From the NCBI RefSeq assembly GCF_010731795.1, contig NZ_AP022591.1:2914001-2978000 (forward strand): DNA of 64,000 bases. The letters run 5' to 3'. The notes under the pieces were generated by a model. It ran no database searches and was not told the DNA's origin. It saw only the letters and a list, made by a program, of their open reading frames with translations. A program made the position numbers and the translations under genes. Origin of the DNA: Mycolicibacterium celeriflavum. GTDB taxonomy: Bacteria > Actinomycetota > Actinomycetes > Mycobacteriales > Mycobacteriaceae. Below, piece after piece: positions 35,865-44,451 of this stretch (positions within the stretch are counted from its first letter, which is position 1; each line of letters begins with the position of its first letter).

Positions 35865-37127
35865 GTGACGCACTCGCACGGACACTCGCATTCTCTGCAG
35901 GGTCCAGCGCCGCTGGGGCCGATGGCCGCGAAAATCGTCGTCGGCCTGTTGATCGTGATCGGGTTGGCCGTCCTGGTCGGTGCGACCTGGCTGTGGCCGA
36001 GCCAGCAGAAGACCGACATCCCGCTGCCGTTCCAGAACGCCGAAGGCGGCGCGGTCACCACCGAATCGGGCCACGTGGTGTCCAGCAGTAAAGCTGTCTG
36101 CGGCGGGCCGGCCGTGGGAGCGGTGCTGACGACCGAACCGGTACCGGTCGAGGGCGACGCGGCCAACTGCGTGCACTCGTTCGTCGCGATCGACTCCGGC
36201 CCGAACGAGGGCGCCCACACACTGCTGCAATTCAGCGGCGGAGCGGGGCAACCCCAGCTCGCGGTCGGTGACCAGATCCGCATCACCCGCCAGGTCGACC
36301 CGACCGGCACGACGACGTACTCCTTCTATGACTACGAACGGGCCTGGCCGTTGACCGGGCTGGCCGCGGCGTTCGCGGTGGTGGTCGTCGCGGTCGCCGG
36401 ATGGCGCGGGTTGCGTGCGTTGGTCGGCATCGTGGTCGCTTTCGCGGTTCTCGTCGTCTTCATGCTGCCGGCCTTACGGGACGGTGCCGCAGCCATTCCC
36501 GTCGCGTTGGTGGCGTCGGCGCTGATCCTCTACGCGGTCATCTACCTGGCGCACGGCGTGAGCCTGCGCACCAGCGCGGCGCTGCTCGGCACGTTGACAT
36601 CTCTGCTCCTCGCAGCGGTATTATCCTGGGCCGCAATTGAATTGACTCACCTCACCGGCCTGTCCGAGGAGGAGAACAACGCGGTCGCCACCTACCTCGG
36701 CAACGTATCGATCACCGGGCTGCTGCTGGCCGGGTTCATCATCGGGTCACTCGGCGTGCTCAACGACGTCACGGTCACGCAGGCGTCTACCGTGTTCGAG
36801 CTGGCCGAACTCGAGGGGGCCTCGCGGCGGGCGATCTTCGTGGGCGCCATGCGGGTGGGTCGTGACCACATCGCGAGCACGGTTTACACCCTGGTGCTGG
36901 CCTATGCGGGCAGTGCGCTGCCCTTGCTGCTGCTGTTCAGCGTCGCCAACCGAGCCCTCGGCGACGTGCTGACCAGCGAGAGTGTGGCCATCGAGATCGC
37001 CCGCTCGGCGGTCGGTGGTATCGCGCTGGCCATGTCGGTCCCGCTGACGACGGGCATCGCCGCGGTGCTGGCGACGCCTACCGGCCGACGATCGGCACCT
37101 GTGTCGCCTCACAATGCGCCAGACTGA
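35865..37127 (+). CDS. YibE/F-family multi-pass membrane protein
   Basis: 420 residues. The His-rich N-terminus (THSHGHSHSLQG) could bind metal. One membrane helix (about 24-44) precedes an outer domain (to about 155). Seven or so helices follow in the conserved YibE/F-like block, which has the FIIGSLGVLNDVTVTQASTV and GRDHIASTVYTLVLAYAG motifs. The family is widespread in Gram-positives and its substrate is unknown. GTG start. It overlaps no upstream gene, and the LuxR regulator begins at its stop codon, so the two may be coexpressed. Confidence 0.85.
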   Translation: MTHSHGHSHSLQGPAPLGPMAAKIVVGLLIVIGLAVLVGATWLWPSQQKTDIPLPFQNAEGGAVTTESGHVVSSSKAVCGGPAVGAVLTTEPVPVEGDAANCVHSFVAIDSGPNEGAHTLLQFSGGAGQPQLAVGDQIRITRQVDPTGTTTYSFYDYERAWPLTGLAAAFAVVVVAVAGWRGLRALVGIVVAFAVLVVFMLPALRDGAAAIPVALVASALILYAVIYLAHGVSLRTSAALLGTLTSLLLAAVLSWAAIELTHLTGLSEEENNAVATYLGNVSITGLLLAGFIIGSLGVLNDVTVTQASTVFELAELEGASRRAIFVGAMRVGRDHIASTVYTLVLAYAGSALPLLLLFSVANRALGDVLTSESVAIEIARSAVGGIALAMSVPLTTGIAAVLATPTGRRSAPVSPHNAPD

Positions 37128-37128
37128 G

Positions 37129-38757
37129 ATGATGGCGGCCACCGACAGGGCGCAGGACGCCTTTGAACACCGGGCGTGGCCCGAGGTCTACGACACCCTG
37201 ATCCAGGCCAGCGCGCAGCGCGATCTCGATGCGAACGATCTCGAACGCCTCGCCATTTCCACCTACCTGCTGGGAAGGGACGAGGAAAGCACTCGAGCCT
37301 GGGAACAGGCCTACTCCGCACACTTGGCGCGCGACGACCCCGGCCGCGCCGCAGAGTGCGGGTTCTGGCTGGCGCTCACACAGCTGCTTGCAGGCAACGG
37401 CGCACGCGGCGGCGGATGGCTGGCGCGGGTAGGCCGGCTCGTGGAGGACGGCAAGCTGGACTGCGCCGCCCGCGGTTACCTACTCGTATCCGCGGGCCTT
37501 CAGTTGTGGACGAGTGGGGACTCGGCCGAATCTTTTGCGATGTTCGCCGAGGCCGGCAGGATCGCTGCACGGTTCGCCGACCCGGACCTGGCGGCCCTCG
37601 CTCGGTTGGGGCAAGGTCAGGCGTCGGTCACCGGCGGTGAGACGGCGCGGGGCGTCGCGCTGCTCGACGAAGCGATGGTGAGCGTCACCGCGGGCGAAGT
37701 GTCGCCCATCCCGGCCGGCATCGTCTACTGCGCCGTCATCGAGACGTGCATGGGCGCGTTCGACCTGCGGCGAGCAACCGAGTGGACCGTGGCATTGAGC
37801 GAGTGGTGTGACGCCCAGCCTGGCCTCGTCCCCTACCGCGGCCAATGCCTCGTGCATCGCGCGCAAATCTTGCAGATCCACGGCGAGTGGTCCAAGGCGA
37901 CGACCGCTGCCCGTCAGGCCTGCGCACACCTGTCACACCCGACGCCACACCCTACTTTCGGGCTGGCCGCCTACCAGCAAGCGGAGCTGCACCGGCTGCG
38001 CGGGGAGTTCGACGACGCTGAGGCCGCATACCGGCAGGCCCACCAATCTGGACGAGAGCCGTTGCCCGGCTTGGCCTTACTCCGAATGGCCGAGGGAAAA
38101 CTCGACGCAGCGACGACCGCCATCCGCCGCGCGGTGGACGAAAGCTCAGATCCCTTCGGCCGGCCGGCCGCATTGGCGGCTCACGTTGAGATCATGCTCA
38201 CGAGCGGCGACGTCGCGGCAGCGCGGACGAGCGCCGACGAACTCTCCGGGCTCGCGGAAACCATCAACGCTCCGTTCCTGCGCGCGGTCGCCGCTCACGC
38301 CGACGGGTCGACGCTGCTGGCCGAGGGCGACGCCGCTGGGGCGCTTGCCGCCTTGCACCGCGCATCAGCCGGGTGGCGGGACCTGGCAATGCCTTACGAA
38401 GCCGCTCGAACTCGGGTCCAGTGCGGGCTGGCGTGCCGGGCGCTTGGCGACTTCGACTTCGCGGCAATGGAATTCGACGCGGCACGTGACGGCTTTCACC
38501 GGCTCGGCGCCAAGCCAGACATGCGACGCTTGGCCGAACTCGTCGGGAGCCCGCAGGGGCCGAAGGGCATGCTGACCGCACGCGAATGCGAGGTGTTACG
38601 GCTTGTCGCTGCCGGCAAGACCAACCGAGAGATCGGTGCGAGCCTCGTGCTCAGCGAGCACACCGTCGCGCGCCATCTGCAGAACATCTTCACGAAGCTC
38701 GGCTTGTCGTCCCGGTCGGCGGCCACCGCTTACGCCTACGAGCAACACCTCGTCTGA
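37129..38757 (+). CDS. LuxR-family regulator with TPR-like sensor region
   Basis: About 542 residues. Tandem helix pairs rich in Ala, Leu and Arg (about 1-465) look like TPR repeats. The C-terminal LuxR helix-turn-helix covers about 478-538 (LTARECEVLRLVAAGKTNRE, then SEHTVARHLQNIFTKLGLSS). No NTPase motif is present, so it is a short relative of the MalT-like regulators. The start lies in tandem ATGs at 37129 and 37132, right at the stop of the YibE/F gene. A perfect palindrome follows the gene and precedes the methyltransferase, a plausible target. Ligand unknown. Confidence 0.82.
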   Translation: MMAATDRAQDAFEHRAWPEVYDTLIQASAQRDLDANDLERLAISTYLLGRDEESTRAWEQAYSAHLARDDPGRAAECGFWLALTQLLAGNGARGGGWLARVGRLVEDGKLDCAARGYLLVSAGLQLWTSGDSAESFAMFAEAGRIAARFADPDLAALARLGQGQASVTGGETARGVALLDEAMVSVTAGEVSPIPAGIVYCAVIETCMGAFDLRRATEWTVALSEWCDAQPGLVPYRGQCLVHRAQILQIHGEWSKATTAARQACAHLSHPTPHPTFGLAAYQQAELHRLRGEFDDAEAAYRQAHQSGREPLPGLALLRMAEGKLDAATTAIRRAVDESSDPFGRPAALAAHVEIMLTSGDVAAARTSADELSGLAETINAPFLRAVAAHADGSTLLAEGDAAGALAALHRASAGWRDLAMPYEAARTRVQCGLACRALGDFDFAAMEFDAARDGFHRLGAKPDMRRLAELVGSPQGPKGMLTARECEVLRLVAAGKTNREIGASLVLSEHTVARHLQNIFTKLGLSSRSAATAYAYEQHLV

Positions 38758-38763
38758 GGGACG

Positions 38764-38783
38764 AGTGGTCAGAACTGACCACT
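38764..38783. promoter_or_regulatory. Perfect 9+9 palindrome upstream of the methyltransferase
   Basis: AGTGGTCAG-AA-CTGACCACT, centred 76 bases before the methyltransferase ATG and 7 bases after the LuxR stop. The two-base centre and lack of a T-tract argue against a terminator. It looks like a dimer-binding operator. Confidence 0.55.
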
Positions 38784-38849
38784 GGCATCGCAGCGAAATG
38801 GTCGATTCGGTCGACGCGGCGAGAGCGTTGCCGTTCGTACCGTCTCACC

Positions 38850-39659
38850 ATGTCTCAACAAGTTGATTACCGTGACCTCCGGCGAACCGAAGCTGATAAT
38901 TACGCGACAAATTTCGTCCCGCTCATTCCCGCGCCGTTGGCCGACGATCTCATCGAGGCGGCCGCACCCGAGTCGGGTGAATATGTCGTCGACATCGCGT
39001 GCGGAACCGGCGTCGTCACCCGTCTGGCCGCCGAGCGGGTGGGACCCACCGGGAAAGTCGTCGGAGTGGATCTCACCCCTGAAATGCTGGAGGTTGCCCG
39101 CGCAAGCGCCGCACCGTCCGGTGCCGTAATTGAGTGGCGGCAGGGAAGCGCCGAAGCTCTCCCGCTTGCCGATGAGTCCTACGACTTGGCGTTGTGTCAG
39201 CTCGGGCTGATGTTCTTTCCCGACCGAGCCGCGGCAGTGAGCGAGATGTGGCGGGTGCTGTCGCCGGGTGGCCGCGTCGCCGTCAACGTGCCCGGAGCGA
39301 TGCCGCGACTGTTCGAGATCATGGCTGACGCTCTTGGCCGCCACATCAATCCTGATCTCCCCGGTTTCCTTCGGGCGGTCTTCTCAGTGAGCGAAACTGA
39401 ACTTCGCCGGCTGTTGGACGGCGCTCACTTCCAAGACGTGACCGTCAAGACCGTGACGAAGGCGTTGCGACTCCCGCCACCGGCCGAATTCCTTTGGCAA
39501 TACCTCGAAGTCACACCTATAGCGGGCCTCGTCTTAGGGACGGATGACGGCCACCGACGAAGACTCGAAGACGACGTCGTCGCGCGCTGGCAAGACTTCG
39601 TCCACGACGACGAACTGGTTCTCGAGCTGTCAGTCGCTATAGCCACAGCCCGAAAGTAG
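38850..39659 (+). CDS. Class I SAM-dependent methyltransferase
   Basis: 269 residues. SAM-binding motif I is VVDIACGTGVVTRLAAERVG (about 47-66), then VGVDLTPEML with the acidic ribose-binding residue. The UbiE/Coq5-like motif LPLADESYDLALCQLGLMFF and the LSPGGRVAVNVPG loop follow. Acceptor unknown. The ATG at 38850 is used because longer frames run into the LuxR gene. It sits alone downstream of a palindromic operator. No gene is recognised for 1.2 kb after it. Confidence 0.85.
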   Translation: MSQQVDYRDLRRTEADNYATNFVPLIPAPLADDLIEAAAPESGEYVVDIACGTGVVTRLAAERVGPTGKVVGVDLTPEMLEVARASAAPSGAVIEWRQGSAEALPLADESYDLALCQLGLMFFPDRAAAVSEMWRVLSPGGRVAVNVPGAMPRLFEIMADALGRHINPDLPGFLRAVFSVSETELRRLLDGAHFQDVTVKTVTKALRLPPPAEFLWQYLEVTPIAGLVLGTDDGHRRRLEDDVVARWQDFVHDDELVLELSVAIATARK

Positions 39660-39982
39660 TTGGTACTCATGCCATCCCTAGCAACATTCGGCGCCGCCGC
39701 GGTACTAGCGTCCAGGCTCATCTTGGGAATCACAACAAGCACACTCGAAGACCCCGCCACTGGCATGCGCCAAACGCACGGGGCTCGATTGGGTCCGTTA
39801 TGAAGCGTGCGTACCCACCGCTTATCTGTAACGTCTCACGCGGATTGCGTTGTTTAACCTGACCTTTGCGTCAGTGTCATGTATAAGACGTTGCCCTAAA
39901 ACGGGTCTTGTGGCCTACATGTAACCGGCGATCAAGCTTCGTGAGTGGACAGCTGCCCTCCGCCGGTTCCTGGCGGCTTGGC
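39660..39982. other. Non-coding stretch at the left of a decayed region
   Basis: No reading frame here looks coding and the base composition is less GC-rich than the surroundings. It contains the left copy (39822-39833, TTATCTGTAACG) of a 12-bp inverted repeat whose partner lies at 40508-40519. Confidence 0.5.
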
Positions 39983-40150
39983 TCAGCCTAGGTGCGCGGT
40001 TAGCAGGAGGGCCGGCAGAGACTTTCGACCGTTGGGTTCATCCCAGAGCAGTACGAACCAGCCGAACAGCGAGATGATGACGGCGGCGCTGCGCCAATAC
40101 GGGTGGAACGCAACGATGAAAACACCTGCGAAGAAGATCAGCGCGCCCAT
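39983..40150 (-). CDS. Small hydrophobic reading frame, possible fragment
   Basis: 55 residues from an ATG at 40150. It opens MGALIFFAGVFIVAFHPYWR, has a second hydrophobic run, AAVIISLFGWFVLLW, and ends in a polar tail. The two helices look like a real membrane protein or the remnant of one. I do not recognise a family, and no good ribosome binding site is seen. It overlaps the end of the hydrolase fragment in another frame. It may be expressed, but the setting suggests debris. Confidence 0.3.
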   Translation of the reverse strand: MGALIFFAGVFIVAFHPYWRSAAVIISLFGWFVLLWDEPNGRKSLPALLLTAHLG

Positions 40151-40179
40151 CTTCGGCTTGCATTTCTTGCTGCACCGGT

Positions 40180-40407
40180 CAGGATCGGCAAATTGAGAAC
40201 AGATGGATAGTCGGCGCCCGTGTGCAGCACATGCGCAGCTGTGTTGTTGAGAAGATCGTGCCCGTTGACGAGGTGCTGTACGGGCCAGCGGTAGATATCG
40301 GCACCGGCGACGGTGAGGCGCAGTGTCTCGCCACAGTTGAAATATGCTGTGAATAGCAAGATCTCGATGTCGAGGCGGACAGGTGCGCCGACAGGTAGGG
40401 GAAGATC
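40180..40407 (-). pseudogene. C-terminal fragment of a CocE/NonD-type hydrolase
   Basis: The minus-strand frame from about 40407 reads PVGAPVRLDIEILLFTAYF, then GETLRLTVAGADIYR and NNTAAHVLHTGADYPSVLNL. This is the pattern of the C-terminal jelly-roll domain of the X-Pro dipeptidyl-peptidase / CocE-NonD family (rLDIEI-P-s--F--Ge-LRL-v-G-DiYR, then HvlHTGg-YdS-Ll-P). The N-terminal alpha/beta-hydrolase part is missing, so the gene is truncated. Confidence 0.5.
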
Positions 40408-40507
40408 ACGCTGATGGGCTTGAACTGGGCGGTCCGCGGTGCCCGAACGGTTAACCCGCGACACGGTGGCCAGTCTGCAAGCCCAAACCCAACGCACACC
40501 CGAAACC

Positions 40508-40836
40508 CGTTACAGATAACGTCGCGGAAGATCTCTACATCGAGGGCAAAATCGACAAGGGCACCCTGTTATCTGCGGACGAGGGCTGCTGTGTTAATAA
40601 CGGCGGTCTATGGGTGGACGACCTTTAAACAGGCGAAGGACACTGCGAGGATCCTCCACCGAACGAATTTCCTGCTCCTCCTGCCGGGCAGCTGCAACAG
40701 ATAGCGGGTCCAACCGAGGCCACACAGGTTCCGCCGCCTCCCGCCAGCCCAGTAGTCACGCTTCCGAGTCTGCTGGCGGTGCAAACCCCGTTGAGCGCAA
40801 CAGCCGTTAGCGCTTTAGCGTGTCGCATTGGTCATG
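40508..40836 (+). pseudogene. Interrupted plus-strand frame with in-frame stop
   Basis: From about 40509 one frame reads VTDNVAEDLYIEGKIDKG, then LLSADEGCCVNNGGLWVDDL, a TAA at 40626-40628, and continues in the same frame with TGEGHCEDPPPNEF and a Pro-rich PPPPASPVVTLPSLLAV stretch. Codon use on both sides of the stop looks mycobacterial. I think this is the C-terminal part of an exported Pro-rich protein, perhaps of the Mce type, that has lost its N-terminus and gained a stop. Family not recognised with confidence. Confidence 0.35.
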
Positions 40837-40853
40837 GCCGAGAAGGTACGCCG

Positions 40854-41597
40854 TCAGAACGACGTCCGCTCCAGCCACTGGTCCCAGACAGCGGCATCGC
40901 CCAGCACTTCGACGCCGAGTTCGGCGGCTTCGCGCCGGCGGGTGATCGCCAGCAGCAGGTCAGTGGCGGTGCCGCGCAGGGCGGCGTCGGCCTTCGTGTG
41001 GTTGTGCGACCACCAGACGCCTTCCTCGTCATGGACGATGGTCCACTCGCCGGTGGGTCCGAGCCCGTCGTCGGCGGCGTGCATGTGGATGGTCCTGCCG
41101 CGGTCGAGCGCGGGTTGCGTCGTATTGCCCGCCATCAGCTCGACCCATTCGCTGATCGCATCGGCGGCGAGGTCGGGCGGCGGGTCGTAGTCGACGCCGA
41201 GCGCCAGCGCCGCATCCGCGTGGTGGACGGTCACCTCGTGCAGCCGTCGACGAATCCACCAGCCCGCCGGGCGCGGACCGCGGAAGGTCCACACCCGAGT
41301 GGCGGGGCCCGCCCGGTCGACCGCGTCGACGATCAGCCGCGCCCCCTGGTTGAGCCAGTCGGCCGCACCGTCGGGGTCGTCGGGCGGCCTGCCGCTGCGC
41401 ACTTCGCGCGGATCGAGCGGAGCCATCCGGCGTTCGGCGATGATCTGTGCGGCCCAACGATTTCCGCGCCCGACATGACGGAACAGTTGTTTGAGCGTCC
41501 ACTCGGGGCAAGTCGGCACGGGCGTTGACGGGTCTGCACCGCGGATCAGTTCCCCGAAGGCCCGGGTCTGGTCGAGCAGCGCGGCTCGGAAATCCAC
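40854..41597 (-). CDS. Maleylpyruvate isomerase-family (mycothiol-dependent fold) protein
   Basis: 247 residues. The N-terminal DinB-like helical bundle has the VPTCPEWTLKQLFRHVGR motif, where the His is the typical metal ligand, and later HEVTVHHADAALALG with two more His. A C-terminal alpha/beta domain (about 165-247) of SCP2-like type ends the protein. Members use mycothiol or bind metals, and most have no known substrate. It stands 45 bases after the P450 gene on the same strand, so cotranscription is possible. Confidence 0.8.
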   Translation of the reverse strand: MDFRAALLDQTRAFGELIRGADPSTPVPTCPEWTLKQLFRHVGRGNRWAAQIIAERRMAPLDPREVRSGRPPDDPDGAADWLNQGARLIVDAVDRAGPATRVWTFRGPRPAGWWIRRRLHEVTVHHADAALALGVDYDPPPDLAADAISEWVELMAGNTTQPALDRGRTIHMHAADDGLGPTGEWTIVHDEEGVWWSHNHTKADAALRGTATDLLLAITRRREAAELGVEVLGDAAVWDQWLERTSF

Positions 41598-41642
41598 GTT
41601 CCGAACGTACTCAATACTCGATGCGGAAACCGCCCGATCGCG

Positions 41643-42989
41643 TCAGGACGCCGAACTAATCCGTGCGCGAGCAGTTCCCAGCGCAATCGGCAGCGACGCC
41701 CACCCGCGCAGCACCCGGGTCTCGCGCCTGCTGCCGGCACCGGCCAGCCGCGCATCGGGGAAGCGCTCGAAGAACGTCCTCAGCCCGACCTCGCCCTCGG
41801 CGCGCGCCAACGCCGCTCCCAGGCAGAAGTGCCTGCCACCGGAGAACGACAGATGCCTGCCGGCGTTCTCGCGTTCGAGGTCGAAGCGATGCGGGTCGTC
41901 GAACACGTTGGGGTCGCGGTTGGCGCCGGCGATGTAGAGGATCACGCCGTCGCCGGGCCGGACCCTCATGCCCGCGATCTCGGCGTCCTTCTTCGCCACC
42001 CGTGCGGTGAGTTGCACCGGGGGGTCGAGCCGCAGGATCTCCTCGACGGCGGTGGGCCACAACTCCGGACGCTCCGACAGCGTGTCCAGGTGCCACGGGT
42101 GGTCGAGCAGCATCCGAATTCCGTTGCCCAGCAGGTTGACCGTCGTTTCGAAGCCGGCCGCCAGCACCAGTCCCGCGGTTGCCATCAACTCACGCTGGTT
42201 GAGCCGGGCGCCTTCGTCGGACGCCACGATCAGCTGGCTCATCAGATCGTCGCCCGGATGGCGGCGCAGCTCTTCGAGATGCTCGGAAAGCCAGTCGTTG
42301 AAGCCTTCGACGCCCCGGTAGACGTTGCGGTACTGCGTCCAGGTCAGACCGATGTCGAGACTCGGCGCACCGAGCTCGCCGAACTGCAGGATGCGAGGCC
42401 TGGCCTCGTCGGGAACACCGAGGATGTCACCGATCACGGCGACCGGCAGCTGCGAGCAGTACCGGTCGACCACGTCGACGGTTCCGGCGCCTGCGAGGTC
42501 GTCGAGCAACGAATCGGCGGTGGTCTGCACCCGGTCCCTCAGTGCGGCAACGGCTCTGGTGGTGAACACCGAGGACACCAACTTGCGGTAGCGGGTGTGC
42601 TCGGGCGGTTCCACCGACAGCATCGACGGCGGTTCCAGCGGATACAGCAGGCCGGTCTTGGTGCGGTTCGCGACCCATTGCAGCGGCTTGGGCAGGTTCG
42701 ATCCGATCGGCATCACGTGGTAGTCGTCGGACCGCAGCAGGTCGCTGGCGATCGTGTGGTCGACGGTGATGTGCATGACGGCGCCCTTGACCACCGGCCC
42801 TCGCGCGCGCAGTTCCTCGGTGAACGCCACCGGGTCGACGCGCACCGCCGGGTCGGCGATCAGCCTGCCCTGCACATCCCCACGGCGGGCGAGCAGCTTC
42901 GAGGCGCCGCGCACGAATCCGTGTACGGCGAGCCATCGGATCCGGTGACGGATGGGTCCGGCCCGCCGTGCCGGACGAATCGGTTCCAC
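41643..42989 (-). CDS. Cytochrome P450, CYP140-like
   Basis: 448 residues. The I-helix motif is LVLAAGFETT, the ExxR motif EEILRL, and the heme-binding loop FSGGRHFCLGAALARAEGE with the Cys ligand. The start (HRIRWLAVHGFVRG, then RGDVQGRLIADPAV) and many stretches closely resemble M. tuberculosis CYP140 (Rv1880c) as I recall it. It is a soluble bacterial monooxygenase that needs a ferredoxin and reductase from elsewhere, since none is encoded beside it. Substrate unknown. An adjacent CCACGTGGCCCTCCTTG stretch (plus strand) gives a GGAGGG ribosome binding site. Confidence 0.9.
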   Translation of the reverse strand: MEPIRPARRAGPIRHRIRWLAVHGFVRGASKLLARRGDVQGRLIADPAVRVDPVAFTEELRARGPVVKGAVMHITVDHTIASDLLRSDDYHVMPIGSNLPKPLQWVANRTKTGLLYPLEPPSMLSVEPPEHTRYRKLVSSVFTTRAVAALRDRVQTTADSLLDDLAGAGTVDVVDRYCSQLPVAVIGDILGVPDEARPRILQFGELGAPSLDIGLTWTQYRNVYRGVEGFNDWLSEHLEELRRHPGDDLMSQLIVASDEGARLNQRELMATAGLVLAAGFETTVNLLGNGIRMLLDHPWHLDTLSERPELWPTAVEEILRLDPPVQLTARVAKKDAEIAGMRVRPGDGVILYIAGANRDPNVFDDPHRFDLERENAGRHLSFSGGRHFCLGAALARAEGEVGLRTFFERFPDARLAGAGSRRETRVLRGWASLPIALGTARARISSAS

Positions 42990-43034
42990 GTGGCCCTCCT
43001 TGACCCGATTGGCGTTCGGTCAGGTGGGCCCAGC

Positions 43035-44372
43035 CTACCGACCGGGCGAGACCGCCCCCCTACCGAGGCAGTGCACCTGCCAGCCGGCTTGGGTCCAGCG
43101 GTCAACATCGAGGCAATTGCGGCCGTCGACAACCACTTTCGCGTGCACGATGTCGGCCAGGTCGGCAGGGTCCAACTCGACGAACTCGCGCCATTCGGTG
43201 AGCACCAGCACGGCGTCGGCGCGTGCACAGGCTTCGGTGACCGATGTGGAGTAGGTCAGCGTCGGAAACACCCGCCGTGAGTTCTCCATCGCCTTAGGGT
43301 CGTACACGCTGACGGTGGCGCCGTTGAGTTGCAGCATGCCCGCGACGTTGAGCGCGGGCGAGTCACGCACGTCGTCTGACTCCGGCTTGAACGCGGCGCC
43401 GAGCACGGCGATGTTCGCGCCGAGCAACGAACCGCCGCAGGCGGCGGTCGTCAATTCGACCATCCGGGTGCGCCGACGCATGTTGATGCTGTCCACCTCG
43501 CGCAGGAACGTCAGTGCGTGGTTGGCACCCAGCTCGCCGGCACGCGCCATGAACGCGCGGATGTCCTTGGGTAGGCAACCCCCGCCGAAACCCAGGCCCG
43601 CGTTCAAGAACCGGCGGCCGATCCGCGAGTCGTAACCCAGCGCGTCGGCGAGCAGCGTGACATCGGCGTCGACGGCCTCGCAGACCTCGGAGATCGCGTT
43701 GATGAACGAGATCTTGGTGGCCAGGAAAGCGTTCGCGGACGCCTTGGCCAACTCAGCGGTCTGCAGATCGGTGACCAGCAGCGGCACCTGCTGGGCCAGC
43801 AGCGGCGCGTACAACTCGCGGATCGCCGCCTCGGCCGACGTCGAGTTCCGTTGCACCCCAAGCAGGATGCGGTCGGGATGCAGAGTGTCGTGCACGGCGA
43901 AGCCCTCGCGAAGGAACTCCGGGTTCCAGGCGATCTCGACGTCGACCCCCTCCGGCGCGAGTGCGCGCGCCCGGTCGCCGAGTTCGGCGGCGGTGCCCAC
44001 CGGCACCGTCGACTTGCCGACGATGACGGCCGACCCTCGCAGCCGCGGCACCAGCGTGTCGATCACCGCGTGCACGTGGCGCAGGTCGGCGCCGTACTCG
44101 CCTTTCTTCTGCGGCGTGCCGACGCCGAGGAAGTGCACATCGGCGAACTCGGCCGCGGCTTCGTAGTCGGTGGTGAACGTCAGCCGACCGGCGGCGAGGT
44201 TGTCCCTCAACATGTCTCGCAGGCCGGGCTCGTAGAACGGGATCTCTCCGGAGGCGAGTTTGGCGACCTTGCCCGCATCGACGTCGACGCCGATCACCTC
44301 GTGGCCCAACTCGGCCATGCCGGCCGCGTGGGTGGCTCCGAGATAACCGGTACCGAAGACGGTGCACCGCAT
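43035..44372 (-). CDS. udgA: UDP-glucose 6-dehydrogenase
   Basis: 445 residues. The NAD-binding Rossmann start is CTVFGTGYLGATHAAGMAEL. The central dehydrogenase domain carries the catalytic Cys in GLGFGGGCLPKDI (about 262). The C-terminal UDP-binding domain has NIAVLGAAFKPESDDVRDSP. The enzyme oxidises UDP-glucose to UDP-glucuronate with two NAD+. Homolog of Rv0322. It lies close to dcd (Rv0321), as in M. tuberculosis, but the DUF7159-type protein, amt and others are inserted between them. Confidence 0.93.
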   Translation of the reverse strand: MRCTVFGTGYLGATHAAGMAELGHEVIGVDVDAGKVAKLASGEIPFYEPGLRDMLRDNLAAGRLTFTTDYEAAAEFADVHFLGVGTPQKKGEYGADLRHVHAVIDTLVPRLRGSAVIVGKSTVPVGTAAELGDRARALAPEGVDVEIAWNPEFLREGFAVHDTLHPDRILLGVQRNSTSAEAAIRELYAPLLAQQVPLLVTDLQTAELAKASANAFLATKISFINAISEVCEAVDADVTLLADALGYDSRIGRRFLNAGLGFGGGCLPKDIRAFMARAGELGANHALTFLREVDSINMRRRTRMVELTTAACGGSLLGANIAVLGAAFKPESDDVRDSPALNVAGMLQLNGATVSVYDPKAMENSRRVFPTLTYSTSVTEACARADAVLVLTEWREFVELDPADLADIVHAKVVVDGRNCLDVDRWTQAGWQVHCLGRGAVSPGR

Positions 44373-44451
44373 ACGGCCTTGATATGCGGCCGGGATGAGC
44401 TAACCGCGACGCGACACTGAGCGGCAGGCCAACGTCAGGTTACGAGTGTGC

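Noticed and set aside
39945..40196. 83-codon plus-strand frame in the decayed region
   Set aside because: Poor codon pattern, no ribosome binding site, and opposite to a better hydrophobic minus-strand frame.
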